Source: Bremerella sp. JC817 (GTDB taxonomy: Bacteria > Planctomycetota > Planctomycetia > Pirellulales > Pirellulaceae). Taken from it: DNA of 64,000 nt. Each line of letters begins with the position of its first letter. The stretch's first letter is position 1. The stretch covers positions 248,001 to 312,000 of the forward strand of contig NZ_JBFEFG010000267.1 of NCBI RefSeq assembly GCF_040718835.1, in the 5' to 3' direction. The notes under the pieces are model-generated. The model was not told the DNA's origin, made no database searches, and was given only the letters and a program-made list of their open reading frames with translations. Positions 27,982 to 38,600 of this stretch are shown here, in pieces. A program made the translations under genes and the position numbers.

Positions 27982-28401
27982 ATGGCGATCTTCCGAATGA
28001 ACCATCGAACTGTATGCTTGTGGTCCGTGGGGGTCCTTTCGGCAACGTTGGCCCTGACTGGCTGCGGCCCAAGTGGCCCTGAAATGGGCGATGTCTCGGG
28101 TAAAGTCACGTACCGAGGAAAGCCCCTGCCGACCGGAACCATCACCTTCATCCCAGAGACCGAAGGCATGCCGCGAGCCTTTGCCGAAATCAACTCCGAT
28201 GGAACGTACGTGGCTGAAACCAAACCGTTTGGCCGGGGCGTTCCCCTGGGTAAACATCGCGTCATGATTTCAGCCGTCATCGACCATGGCCCCAACCAAC
28301 AGGTCGAACCGATCTTGCCTCCCAAGTTCAGTAGCGATCGCCAGTCTGGCTTGACCGCGGATGTGGTCCCGGGCGAAAACATCTTCGACTTTTCTCTTTG
28401 A
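27982..28401 (+). CDS. Small carboxypeptidase-regulatory-like lipoprotein
   Basis: A 139-residue lipoprotein: the signal peptide ends in the lipobox LTGC at about residues 25-28 (VGVLSATLALTGCGPSGPEM). A beta-rich domain follows (VSGKVTYRGKPLPTGTITFI), similar to carboxypeptidase regulatory-like/transthyretin-like folds. A second ATG at 27997 is an alternative start. Such proteins are commonly encoded directly after DUF1559 genes in planctomycetes. It overlaps the open frame of the next gene at its 3' end (28398-28401), but the true start of that gene is at 28509. Function unknown. Confidence 0.8.
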   Translation: MAIFRMNHRTVCLWSVGVLSATLALTGCGPSGPEMGDVSGKVTYRGKPLPTGTITFIPETEGMPRAFAEINSDGTYVAETKPFGRGVPLGKHRVMISAVIDHGPNQQVEPILPPKFSSDRQSGLTADVVPGENIFDFSL

Positions 28402-28508
28402 AATCTCGCCCCTTTGCTGGCGATAATGCAATCCCTACCCTAGCCCTCCCCCGAGCAACCGCCGATCGCGAATGGCTGCTGCTCGTTTCGCCTGAAAGCG
28501 AGTCCCTC

Positions 28509-29798
28509 ATGTCTGAAGCGGCAGCGGAACCCCAAAGCCAAATCTCTTTATTTCGTGTCGTCAAAGCGATTGGGCCGGCCATCGTCGTCGCTTCGGTGGT
28601 TCTCGGTCCTGGCAGCATCCTCTCGAATTCCAAAGTCGGTGCCGCCTATGGCTACAGCATGATTTGGGTGCTGGGGCTCGCCTCGTTATTCATGGCACTA
28701 ACCGTATTTCTTGCGGCCGTGCTTGGTACCAGTTACCAGCGAACCCCCTTCACCGAAATCGCCGCTCGCCTGGGACGTCCGGTTTCGTTCCTCATTGGCG
28801 TCGTGTTCTTTCTGATCACGAGTTGCTTCCAGTTCACGAATAACCTGGCCATTATCGATGTGATCAACATCGCGACCGAATCAACCACTTCCGACGGAGC
28901 GACCGTCCAGGGCTCGTGGTTGATCCCTCTTTTCGCGATCGTTCTGGTCAACTGTGGACTGGTTTGGGCCCTCTATGGCAGCAGTGCCCCTTACCGCTTC
29001 ATCGAGAAGTTAATGATGCTGATGGTGGGACTCATGCTTATCGGCTTCGTCGTGAACCTGCTTTTCGTCAGTCCCTCGGTTCCTTCAATCCTGAAGGGAA
29101 TGGTCCCTTCGATGCCGACCGGCGGAAATTCTTCCGAGAACATTGTGATGCTGCTGGGGATGTTCGGCACCACGTTTTCTGTTGCCGGGGCCTTCTATCA
29201 GATTTACGCAGTCCGCGAAAAGAAGTGGACCAAAGACGACCTCGCCAACGGCATCATCGACTCGATCGCGGGGATCGCGGTTTTAGGGGGGATAAGCTTT
29301 ATCATCATGATCACCTCGGCAGCGGTCCTGAAAGGAACGCAGTTGAGCAGCATCACAGACGTTGCCATGCAACTGGAGCCATTGATCGGCCCGAGAGCGA
29401 AGATCATGTTCTGCCTCGGGATTTCAGCCGGTGCGTTTAGTTCGCTATTGGTGAATGCCCTCATCGGCGGAACAGCGTTAAGCGACAGCCTTGGTTATTC
29501 GGCCAGTGTCAGCGATGCCCCAGTCAAGTTGTTCACTGTGGCTGGGCTGGCGATTGGCATGTTGGTGGCCATCGCCATCCATTGGCTAGGCATGTCGAGC
29601 GTCAGCCTGATTGTCACGGCCCAGGCTCTGACCGTGCTAGGGGTGCCACTGCTAGCATTCGCGATGCTTTTTCTGGCGATTCACCTGCCCACCTCGATCC
29701 TGAAGGTGGTCGCCGTTTCGATCGGGTCGTGTTCGCTGGTTCTGGCAACGATTTTGTCGGGACGCATGATCTGGTCGCTGCTGGAGCGTTTCGGATAG
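28509..29798 (+). CDS. Nramp-like transporter with altered signature motifs
   Basis: A 429-residue inner-membrane transporter with about 11 transmembrane helices and the Nramp layout. Helix 1 reads AIVVASVVLGPGSILSNSKV, where Nramp proteins usually have DPGN, here GPGS. In helix 6 the metal-site MPHN is not seen; the corresponding stretch is GTTFSVAGAFYQIYAVREKK. The substrate therefore need not be manganese or iron. The start at 28509 is chosen because the sequence before it is Pro/Arg-rich and leader-like. Neighbours give little functional clue. Confidence 0.85.
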   Translation: MSEAAAEPQSQISLFRVVKAIGPAIVVASVVLGPGSILSNSKVGAAYGYSMIWVLGLASLFMALTVFLAAVLGTSYQRTPFTEIAARLGRPVSFLIGVVFFLITSCFQFTNNLAIIDVINIATESTTSDGATVQGSWLIPLFAIVLVNCGLVWALYGSSAPYRFIEKLMMLMVGLMLIGFVVNLLFVSPSVPSILKGMVPSMPTGGNSSENIVMLLGMFGTTFSVAGAFYQIYAVREKKWTKDDLANGIIDSIAGIAVLGGISFIIMITSAAVLKGTQLSSITDVAMQLEPLIGPRAKIMFCLGISAGAFSSLLVNALIGGTALSDSLGYSASVSDAPVKLFTVAGLAIGMLVAIAIHWLGMSSVSLIVTAQALTVLGVPLLAFAMLFLAIHLPTSILKVVAVSIGSCSLVLATILSGRMIWSLLERFG

Positions 29799-29910
29799 GC
29801 CCCCTAAACAAGGCACTTCGACGGGGATTGGGGTTCGGGAAGCGAATCGAGTCTGGTAATATCGCTCCACGCTAGTTGCCAGCGTATGCTGCCAAGGACA
29901 GGTATCCCCC

Positions 29911-31263
29911 ATGAGTTCGCCCCTTCGCCGATTGCTGATTGATATCACTCACACCGCGTTGCAAGGAAGCGACACGGGAATTCAGCGTGTTGCGCGCTGT
30001 CTGGCGAAGGAAGCAATCGCTTATAGCCAGCGGCACGATACCCAGGTCGAGTGCCTCCCGGTGATCGTGGTCGATGGCAAGTTCGTCGAAGTCGATCGTT
30101 GGTGTGCGGCCCGTGGCTATCGCAAGGCGAAGCTCGATTTAGGGGAACTTCTACAGAAGCTACCTCTGTTCGGACCGACCAGCCCATATCGAATTCGGCT
30201 CAACCGTATCGGCAACCGACTCGAAAAGCTACTTTATCCCCGTACACTCGATCGCAAGATCCGCGAATGGGTCCAATCGACCCGGCCTCCTCATGTCCCG
30301 GTGAATCCAGGCGAAGGGGATGCCATCTTGATGCCAGATGGCTGGTGGGATCTACCACACATGTTCGACGTCGTTCAGGAGGCGCGCCAGAACGGTGCCC
30401 GCGTCGGAGCGATGGTCCACGATCTGATCCCGATTCGTCATCCTGAGTTCTTCGACGAACGGATGCGGATCAACTTCACCGAGTGGGTGACACGTTTGAT
30501 TCACTCCATCGACTTCCTCGTCGGTGACGCCCAGGCCGCCGAAGATGATCTGTGGCAGTTCAATCAGGAACAAGGCTCTCCGCTTTCTCGCGATCAGGTC
30601 GGGCACGTCCGCCTTGGCTGTGATATCGGTCCGCGAAAAAAGGGAGATGCCCAGAAGGTGCGAGCCAACTTGCGGCACCTGTTTGCCGACCGGTCGAAGG
30701 CACCTTATCTCATGGTTTCGACCATCGAGATTCGCAAGAATCACACCTACCTGCTCGACGCTTTCGACCGCTTGTGGGCGGATGGGCATGATGTTTCGCT
30801 AGCGTTGGTGGGACGCATTGGCTGGAAATGCAAGGACCTGATTCAACGAATCCTGAATCACCCCGAGTCAGGCAAACGGCTGCATCTGCTGAGCGATATC
30901 GACGACAACACGCTGAACTATATCTACGACAACAGCAAAGCATTTCTCTTCTCATCGAAGGCAGAAGGCTTTGGTTTGCCGATTGTCGAAGCGCAGCACC
31001 ACGGGCTGCATGTGTTCGCCAGCGATATCCCGATCTTCCGCGAGGTCGCCGGCAGCGGAGCTCACTTCTTCTCGCTGGACGAACCTGGCGATCTCAGCCG
31101 GCAAATCGTGCAGTTCGAGAGCCAACAAGGCTGGACGACCGAACCCAAGGTAGAGGTCGTCAACGAGCCTTGGAGCCAGGTATTTCCGAAGCTGGTCGAT
31201 GCGGTCGGTCGCCTCTACGGCGATACCTCAAATGCGAATAATTCCGCTGAGAAAGCCGCGTAG
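29911..31263 (+). CDS. Glycosyltransferase family 4 (family 1 fold)
   Basis: A 450-residue GT-B glycosyltransferase. The N-terminal half starts RRLLIDITHTALQGSDTGIQ, and the nucleotide-sugar-binding half has LFSSKAEGFGLPIVEAQHHG, then VFASDIPIFREVAG, the classic E-x7-E region of GT4. It is separated from gmd by 114 bases on the same strand. With GDP-mannose dehydratase next door, a rhamnosyl- or fucosyl-like GDP-deoxysugar donor is plausible, but this is an inference. Acceptor unknown. Confidence 0.87.
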   Translation: MSSPLRRLLIDITHTALQGSDTGIQRVARCLAKEAIAYSQRHDTQVECLPVIVVDGKFVEVDRWCAARGYRKAKLDLGELLQKLPLFGPTSPYRIRLNRIGNRLEKLLYPRTLDRKIREWVQSTRPPHVPVNPGEGDAILMPDGWWDLPHMFDVVQEARQNGARVGAMVHDLIPIRHPEFFDERMRINFTEWVTRLIHSIDFLVGDAQAAEDDLWQFNQEQGSPLSRDQVGHVRLGCDIGPRKKGDAQKVRANLRHLFADRSKAPYLMVSTIEIRKNHTYLLDAFDRLWADGHDVSLALVGRIGWKCKDLIQRILNHPESGKRLHLLSDIDDNTLNYIYDNSKAFLFSSKAEGFGLPIVEAQHHGLHVFASDIPIFREVAGSGAHFFSLDEPGDLSRQIVQFESQQGWTTEPKVEVVNEPWSQVFPKLVDAVGRLYGDTSNANNSAEKAA

Positions 31264-31278
31264 TCCGGAAGGGCGTGA

Positions 31279-32379
<1,101 letters not shown>

Positions 32380-32413
32380 TAGACATTCAATCGCCAATAC
32401 AACAACCACAAAG

Positions 32414-32442
32414 CCAGCAGGTTTCGACTTGCTGGTTTTTTT
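32414..32442 (+). terminator. Intrinsic terminator after gmd
   Basis: CCAGCA (32414-32419) pairs with TGCTGG (32430-32435), followed by an eight-T tract (TTTTTTTT). Downstream of gmd on the plus strand. Confidence 0.88.
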
Positions 32443-32554
32443 TATGCGCTGACGTTGCCTCGATCGTGGCAAAGCCTCTTACCAGGCCGGCTATCCGCCA
32501 GAATGCGTCAGAGCGTCTTTCAGGCACGCAGCCTTCGCGATGACTCAATGCATG

Positions 32555-32587
32555 AAAAAAGCCTCCGGCGATAAGCCGAAGGCTTTA
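32555..32587 (-). terminator. Intrinsic terminator of the outer-membrane barrel gene
   Basis: On the minus strand, TTAAAGCCTTCGGC pairs with GCCGGAGGCTTT around a short loop (TTAT region), followed by a T tract. It lies 27 bases past the barrel gene stop. Confidence 0.88.
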
Positions 32588-32613
32588 AGTGCGATTGAGC
32601 GGGCGAATAGGTC

Positions 32614-33813
32614 TTAGAAGCGAACTCCGGCGGAAGTAACCACACCGAAGAAGCCAAGATTGCCTTCCTCGCTGCTGGCATTGCCCACGCCATTCCAGAA
32701 CTGCCCTTCCATGGCAACGGTCGCATACGGCTGCCAGACATTGGTTGGGCAGCAGCTTTCCCACGCCAGACCGAGTTGAATCTCGCCCACCGTCAGCAGG
32801 TCGTCGCGGCTGGTCGAACTGCTGGTGACGTAGCTGGTTGACAGATCGAGGTCTTCGCCCGCCGCCAACGTGCTTGAGGCTTCTCCGAACAGCAGCGATC
32901 CCCGTCCCTTTGTGTAGAAGGTGAGGCACTGGTTCAGCGGCAGCGAGGCATACAACGACATCGTTGGGCCGAATCCGCTGTTTCGATGCGAGTAGTCAAG
33001 CTGTCCGCTCAAAGTACTGCTGACGTTCCGCGTTTGAGCGAAGTACGACTGGTCGACCTCGGCATAGCGAACGCCGCCAGCGACTCCGATCGTCCAAAAC
33101 GAAATGCAGCCTTCTTTCATCAGTTCGACATCGATCGAATAAGCCGAAAGACCTGAGCTAGCAGAGAACGTGCTGCCAGGCACCGTTGTCGAGATATCGA
33201 CATTCTGAAACGTAGGTGGCGTAATCGTTCCGAAGCCATTAGCGGGTGGATTGACCGTCAGCGCGTCGGGATCGTGATCGTATCGCCACCAGGTAACTTG
33301 CAGCGAGAGGTTATCGTTCATCTCGAAGCCAGCGTAAACACGTGGCGAGAACTGCAATCCCGAATCGAACTCGACCTGGGTGGAATTCTCGAACGTGGTG
33401 CCGTCCGATTCGGTCAGCGTGTAAGCCACATTGCTGCTGAACGATGGCATCAGGAAGGTCGCCTCGAAGCCAGCGAACCATTTGCCACAAGGATTGCAGG
33501 TATCGCTATAGCAACCAGCGGCCGGCACGCCGTAGTTATCGACCATCATCTCGCCCGGCGAATAGATGGTCTCTCCGACGACTTGCTGTTGAACGTGGGT
33601 GGTCTGCACGACTTTCGATGGAGCCGCCGTTGTAGGGCGAGTTTCCTTGGCAGCCACGCGAGTTGCCGCCGGTCGGGCATTCGCTGAGACCTGCAAACGA
33701 CGTGGAGAACCGGCCAGCACCGACTCACTCGTCGATGTCGCCTTCTGTGCCATCGCCAACGGCGAGATAAGAAGGATCAGACCTAAAGCAACCGTGAAAC
33801 GAACGATACGCAT
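32614..33813 (-). CDS. Outer-membrane beta-barrel protein (Lpg1974-like)
   Basis: A secreted barrel protein of 399 residues. A signal peptide covers residues 1-22 (MRIVRFTVALGLILLISPLA), then a 70-residue linker rich in Ala, Thr and Val, then WFAGFEATFLMPSFSSNVAY and repeated amphipathic strands (YAGFEMNDNLSLQVTWWRYD, FWTIGVAGGVRYAEVDQSYF) to a C-terminal Phe (SAGVRF). This resembles the Legionella Lpg1974 pore-forming family, but this is a judgement from composition. Cys-rich DTCNPCGKW follows the linker. Function unknown; likely a porin. It sits downstream of the two large surface proteins on the same strand and may be cotranscribed. Confidence 0.78.
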   Translation of the reverse strand: MRIVRFTVALGLILLISPLAMAQKATSTSESVLAGSPRRLQVSANARPAATRVAAKETRPTTAAPSKVVQTTHVQQQVVGETIYSPGEMMVDNYGVPAAGCYSDTCNPCGKWFAGFEATFLMPSFSSNVAYTLTESDGTTFENSTQVEFDSGLQFSPRVYAGFEMNDNLSLQVTWWRYDHDPDALTVNPPANGFGTITPPTFQNVDISTTVPGSTFSASSGLSAYSIDVELMKEGCISFWTIGVAGGVRYAEVDQSYFAQTRNVSSTLSGQLDYSHRNSGFGPTMSLYASLPLNQCLTFYTKGRGSLLFGEASSTLAAGEDLDLSTSYVTSSSTSRDDLLTVGEIQLGLAWESCCPTNVWQPYATVAMEGQFWNGVGNASSEEGNLGFFGVVTSAGVRF

Positions 33814-33940
33814 CCTGCAATCTCCACAAACAGACCTGGGGACATTGCTCCGAATCCATCCAGAGAATCTCCCTGGTATCGGTTATCGGTAAACTGCGCA
33901 GGTTATTCCAACTATTCCGGTTATAATCTTTGTACGGCCG

Positions 33941-35482
33941 CTAGCTGCTGGCTGCCGTCAGCGTCACAACGAACGCTTCGTCATCGGCTAGCGGTGGCTC
34001 GCCGTCGTCAATTACCAGCACACGGAAAGAGACCGGCCCCGGCAAGTCGTCTGCCGTCGGGGTCCAGCGAATGACGGCATGGTTGTTGTCGATCTTCTCG
34101 ATTGTGGCCCCAGCCGGAGAGTCCTCGGCATCAAGGATATAGGTCAGCGTGTCCCCTCCGTTGGGATCGGTGGCGGTGATCTGAATCACCAGTTCGACAC
34201 CGACCTGAGCCGTCTGATCCGGGATCGGTTCCATGTCTGGGGATAGGTTTGGCTCGAAATCCCCGACGTAACATGCCAGGTACATGCCGTCGTGATCAAC
34301 CGCTCCATCTCCGCTGAAGGCGATGGCAAAGGCCTCGTCGGTGGCGGCGATACTCGATGCCCGTTGATGACCGAATGCTCCGTTGGCGGTCGACTCGTTC
34401 ACAAAGAACTCGTCCGCCAATACCGGAGTCGTTTCCGATAGATCGATTTCCCGGGCCTTTACATTCCAGCCGGTGCCATCTTCGATCCCGTCGGTCCAAG
34501 CCACCACGACCGAACCACTGGAAGTCGCAGCCAATTTGACTTCGTGCTGATTTCCTGCCGAGGCGGCATTGATTTGAAATTCGCCTCCGATCGCGGCTCC
34601 GCTGCTATCGATCCGCTGACCGAACAGGTCCCAGTCGTTGCCACCTTGCGAACGGCTTTGCCAGGCAACCACGAAATCGTCGCCGACTGCCACGAGGCTG
34701 GCGTTCGATTGGCTGAGCTCGGTCTCGGTGTTCACCAGGAACTCGGTCCCTGACTTCACTCCGGCGGCCGTGAATGCCTGACCATAGATTCCCCAGTCGC
34801 TGCCATCTTGATGACGACTGCTCCACGTCACCATGATCTGCCCAGAGTCGTTAATCGCCACGTCGGCGTAAGCTTGCTGGTAGATGGTGGCGGTATTGAC
34901 GAGAAGTTCCCCGGCGACGGCCTGACCGCTGCTGGTGAACTGGCGAAGAAACACGCCGTCGAAGTCTCCACTGCCGACGCCATCCCACACAAACGTGGCG
35001 GTCCCATCCTCGGCAACGGCAACCTGGGCGTTCTGCTGCGAACCGCCGGTGGTCTGATTGATCAAGACTTCGCCCGTGATCGCCGTGCCGGCCGCATCGT
35101 ACCAGCGGGCAAAGATCCCGGCCCGATCGCCAGCGCCACGTCCTTCCCACACCACCAGAAACCCACCCGAAGGCAACTGAGCCACCGAGGCATTTGTCTG
35201 CTCGCCAGCGACGGTCTGGTTGACCAGCTGCGGGCTGCCAACGACTTCGCCGTCGGAATCGATCCTGCGGAAATAGATGCCATCGGAGTCGCCCAAGCCA
35301 CGGCCGGAATAGACTGCGACGAGCTCGCCACTTTCGAGATAAGCTGCCGAGTCCCCTTCTGATCCGACCTGATTGCCAATTGTCGGATCGTTGACCAATT
35401 GATCCGCGACAATCGAAGTCGCACTAAGGACGCGGCGAGTTTCCAGCAGCTCGCACGAGAAGATTCGAGATCGGGAAAGCAT
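33941..35482 (-). CDS. Surface protein with LE-x-RRVLS N-terminal motif and repeats
   Basis: A 513-residue probable extracellular protein of unknown function. The N-terminus MLSRSRIFSCELLETRRVLS is the planctomycete LEPR-XLL-type leader motif. Residues of about 30-400 are six to eight divergent repeats of about 50 residues (GSEGDSAAYLESGELVAVYS, SQLPSGG-like, and V-x-W-x-x-R/G-D strands), reminiscent of a beta-propeller or hemolysin-type repeat. The last 110 residues are an Ig/cadherin-like module (DMEPIPDQTAQVGVELVIQI, TATDPNGGDTLTYILDAEDS). It lies 148 bases downstream of a protein with the same leader. Confidence 0.78.
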   Translation of the reverse strand: MLSRSRIFSCELLETRRVLSATSIVADQLVNDPTIGNQVGSEGDSAAYLESGELVAVYSGRGLGDSDGIYFRRIDSDGEVVGSPQLVNQTVAGEQTNASVAQLPSGGFLVVWEGRGAGDRAGIFARWYDAAGTAITGEVLINQTTGGSQQNAQVAVAEDGTATFVWDGVGSGDFDGVFLRQFTSSGQAVAGELLVNTATIYQQAYADVAINDSGQIMVTWSSRHQDGSDWGIYGQAFTAAGVKSGTEFLVNTETELSQSNASLVAVGDDFVVAWQSRSQGGNDWDLFGQRIDSSGAAIGGEFQINAASAGNQHEVKLAATSSGSVVVAWTDGIEDGTGWNVKAREIDLSETTPVLADEFFVNESTANGAFGHQRASSIAATDEAFAIAFSGDGAVDHDGMYLACYVGDFEPNLSPDMEPIPDQTAQVGVELVIQITATDPNGGDTLTYILDAEDSPAGATIEKIDNNHAVIRWTPTADDLPGPVSFRVLVIDDGEPPLADDEAFVVTLTAASS

Positions 35483-35582
35483 GAGGGCGTGGGCCAGTTA
35501 GGATGAATGAAAGACGATGATGATCCATCATAATTACCGTTTGCTGGCCTTCATCCTGAAATAGCCAGTTTCCCCGGAGGGC

Positions 35583-35617
35583 CCCACGAAGACGACCGCG
35601 TGGGAAGTCTTCGTGGG
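35583..35617 (-). terminator. Hairpin after the large cadherin-like gene
   Basis: CCCACGAAGAC (35583-35593) pairs perfectly with GTCTTCGTGGG (35607-35617) around a 13-base loop. It lies just past the stop at 35631 on the minus strand. There is no long T-tract, so termination is less certain than at 32555. Confidence 0.65.
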
Positions 35618-35630
35618 CACATCGGTGAAA

Positions 35631-38600
35631 TTACATGAACGACTCGTCGAGGACTTCGTTCAGGGCCTGATCGAATGCTTCCCCTTCCAGGGATGCCGCC
35701 GAGTTATCGACCACCGTCACGATGAACGTTTCGGAGTCGGCCAGACCACCACCATCGGCAACCAGCAACGTGATGGTGTAGGTGCCGGCCTGGGTCGGAG
35801 TCCAGGTAAACGTTCCGCCCGGTGTACCACCACTTGGATTGCTGATGGTCGGCTGAGCGATCTGCGCCGGAATGTTGCTCGCTTCCGCATCGATCAGGAA
35901 GGTGAACTCGTCGAACGTATTATCCGGATCGGTCACACTGACGGTAAACGAGAACTCTTCGTTCAAGTTCACTTCGACAGCCGTGCCGGTATCGTAAGGA
36001 CTTGGCAGAACCATGTCTGGCGAGTCGTTATCAGGCACAACGATGATCGTCGAGACCGCGGCAATGCTATCGTTGGTTCCATCGCTGACGATGATCGTGA
36101 TGGTTCGATCGGTCGTACCAGGATCTTCCGAAGCGTTGTCGTAGGTCAGCGTTCGCAGAACCAACTCGTAGTTCGCCAGCGTATCGGTTCCGGTCAACGT
36201 CAGCGTCCCGGTCGCATCGTCATACGAGCTGGCCGTAATGTTGGTGCCGTCCGTGACCACAGCCAACAGTTCGGTTCCATCGACTTGGTGATCGCTTAGA
36301 ACGATCGTGGCCGATTCGAGGTTCGTGCTATCGCTGTCGGTGATCGACAGATCGGTATCGACCACGTCAACAGCTCCGGTACCTTCGATGAAGGTATTGC
36401 TGAAACCAGTGCCGGCGTCGTCACCATTCAGGTCGAGAACCGGGGCTTCCCCCCCCAAGGTCACCGTAAAGGTGGTTTGATCGGTCAGTGGCGTGGTGGC
36501 ATCGTCATCGCTGACCACGACCACAAAAACGAATGGCCCGGCTCCGTCGCTTTCGGAAGGAGTCCAGGTAATCTGAGCTCCCTTGTCGCTCGTCTTGGTG
36601 ATCGTCGCCGAAGCGGGAATGTTGCCGCTGGGGTCGGTGCGATCGAACGAGAACGTCAGCGAAGCGGTATCCGGATCGGTCGCGGTGATATTGACCACCA
36701 TTTCCTGGCCAAGGGTCGCCGTCTGATCGGCGATTGAGTCCAAAGCGGGTGGATCATTCACCCCAATTACCGAAACAACGGCCGTCGCCGAAAGGCTGTC
36801 GTTCGTTCCGTCACTCACCACGATCTCGATCGAACGATCGGTCTCGGTTGGATTCTCCGACCCATTGAAGTAGGTCAACGTGCGGAGGACGGCCTCGTAA
36901 TCGGCCAGCGTGCCGGTACCGGTCAGGGTGAGGACGCCCGTGGCCGAATCGTAGCTGGTGGTGATTGACGTGCCGGTCGTATCGACCGCCAAGGTCTCGG
37001 CGTCGCCATCCAACAGATTGGTGATGGTCACGGTTGCCGATTCCAGTTCGGTTGAATCGGCATCGGTAATCGCCAGATCGTTATCAACGATCACGACCGG
37101 CGTGCTTTCTTCCGTGTAGCTGGCAGTGAAGCCAGTTCCGCTGTCGCCGCCATTCAAGTCGACGACTGGAGCTTCGGTCACTAGCAACTCGATGGTCAGC
37201 GACGTGGTTGCCACGGCACTATCGGAATCGCCGTCGTTCACCGTAATCTCGATCGTTCGCAGGGCGGCGTCGATTTCAGTCGCGGTGTTGTTGTAGGTCA
37301 GCGTTCGCAGAACGAGCTGATAGTTGGCCACCGTATCGGTACCGGTCAGGCTCAGGATGCCTGTGGCGGAATCGTAACTGGCAGTGATGCTGGTTCCGGT
37401 GACATCCACGGCCAAGACTTCGTCCGTGCCGTTGGGGAAGTTCACCAGTTGGACGGTCGCCGATTCCAAGTTGGTGCTGTCACTATCGGTGACGGTCATT
37501 TCGCTATCGACCACCGCAACCGCACCACCTTCTTCGGTGAAGGTTGCTTCGAAGTCGATGCCAGTCTCATCACCGTTCAGGTCAACGGCTGGCGCAGCCC
37601 CTGTCAGTGTGACGGTGAACGACTCTTGATCACTCAGCGGCAGGTCGCCATCGTCGTCGGTGACTAGCACTACAAAGACAAACGGGCCTTCGCCATCACT
37701 TTCAGCCGGCGTCCACGAAATGACCGCGGTGGTGTCGCTAGTCTTGGTGATGGTAGCCGAAGCAGGAATGGTGCTGCTCGGGTCGTCGCGATCCAACTGG
37801 AACGTAAGCGTGTCGCCGTCCGGGTCGGTCGCCGTGATGGTGATCTCGAACAGTTGACCAACCTGGGCGACCTGATCGTCGATCGATTCGAGGTCTGGCG
37901 AATCGTTCGTGCCGACAACGTTCACCAGGGCGGTTGCTGCAACGCTGTCATCTTCGCCGTCGTTCACCACGACCGAGATCTCACGTTGCGTTTCATCTGG
38001 ATTCTGCGAGCTATTGTCGTAAGTCAGCGTACGAAGCACCTGCTGGTAATCCGCCAGGCTGGCCGTCCCTGAGAGGGTCAACACGCCGGTCGCGGTATCG
38101 TAACTGGCCGTGATCGAAGTGCCGGTCGTATCGACCGCCAAGACTTCCGCATCGCCATCGAGCAGGTTAGTGATGGTCACCGTTGCCGAAGTCAGTTCGG
38201 TGCCATCGGTATCATCGACGGTCAGATCAGTTCCGACTATCGCGACCGGACCGCCATCTTCGGTGAAGGTCGACTCGAAATCGATTCCGGTACCTTCGCC
38301 ATTCAGATCGACGGTTGGAGCTTCGTTGGCTGCCAGCGTAACGGTAAAGGTTTCCTGGTCGCTCAATGGCAAGGTCGCGTCATCGTCGGTGACCAACACC
38401 ACGAAGACGAACGGGCCGGCACCATCGCTTTCCGATGGCGTCCACGAAATGACCGCCGTGGTATCGCTGGTCTTCGTGATCGTGGCCGAGGCTGGAATAC
38501 TGCTGTTCGGATCGTCGCGATCTAACTGGAAGGTCAGTACGTCCCCATCGGGATCGGTTGCAGTGACGGTGATCTCGAACAGTTCACCAACAACCACTTG

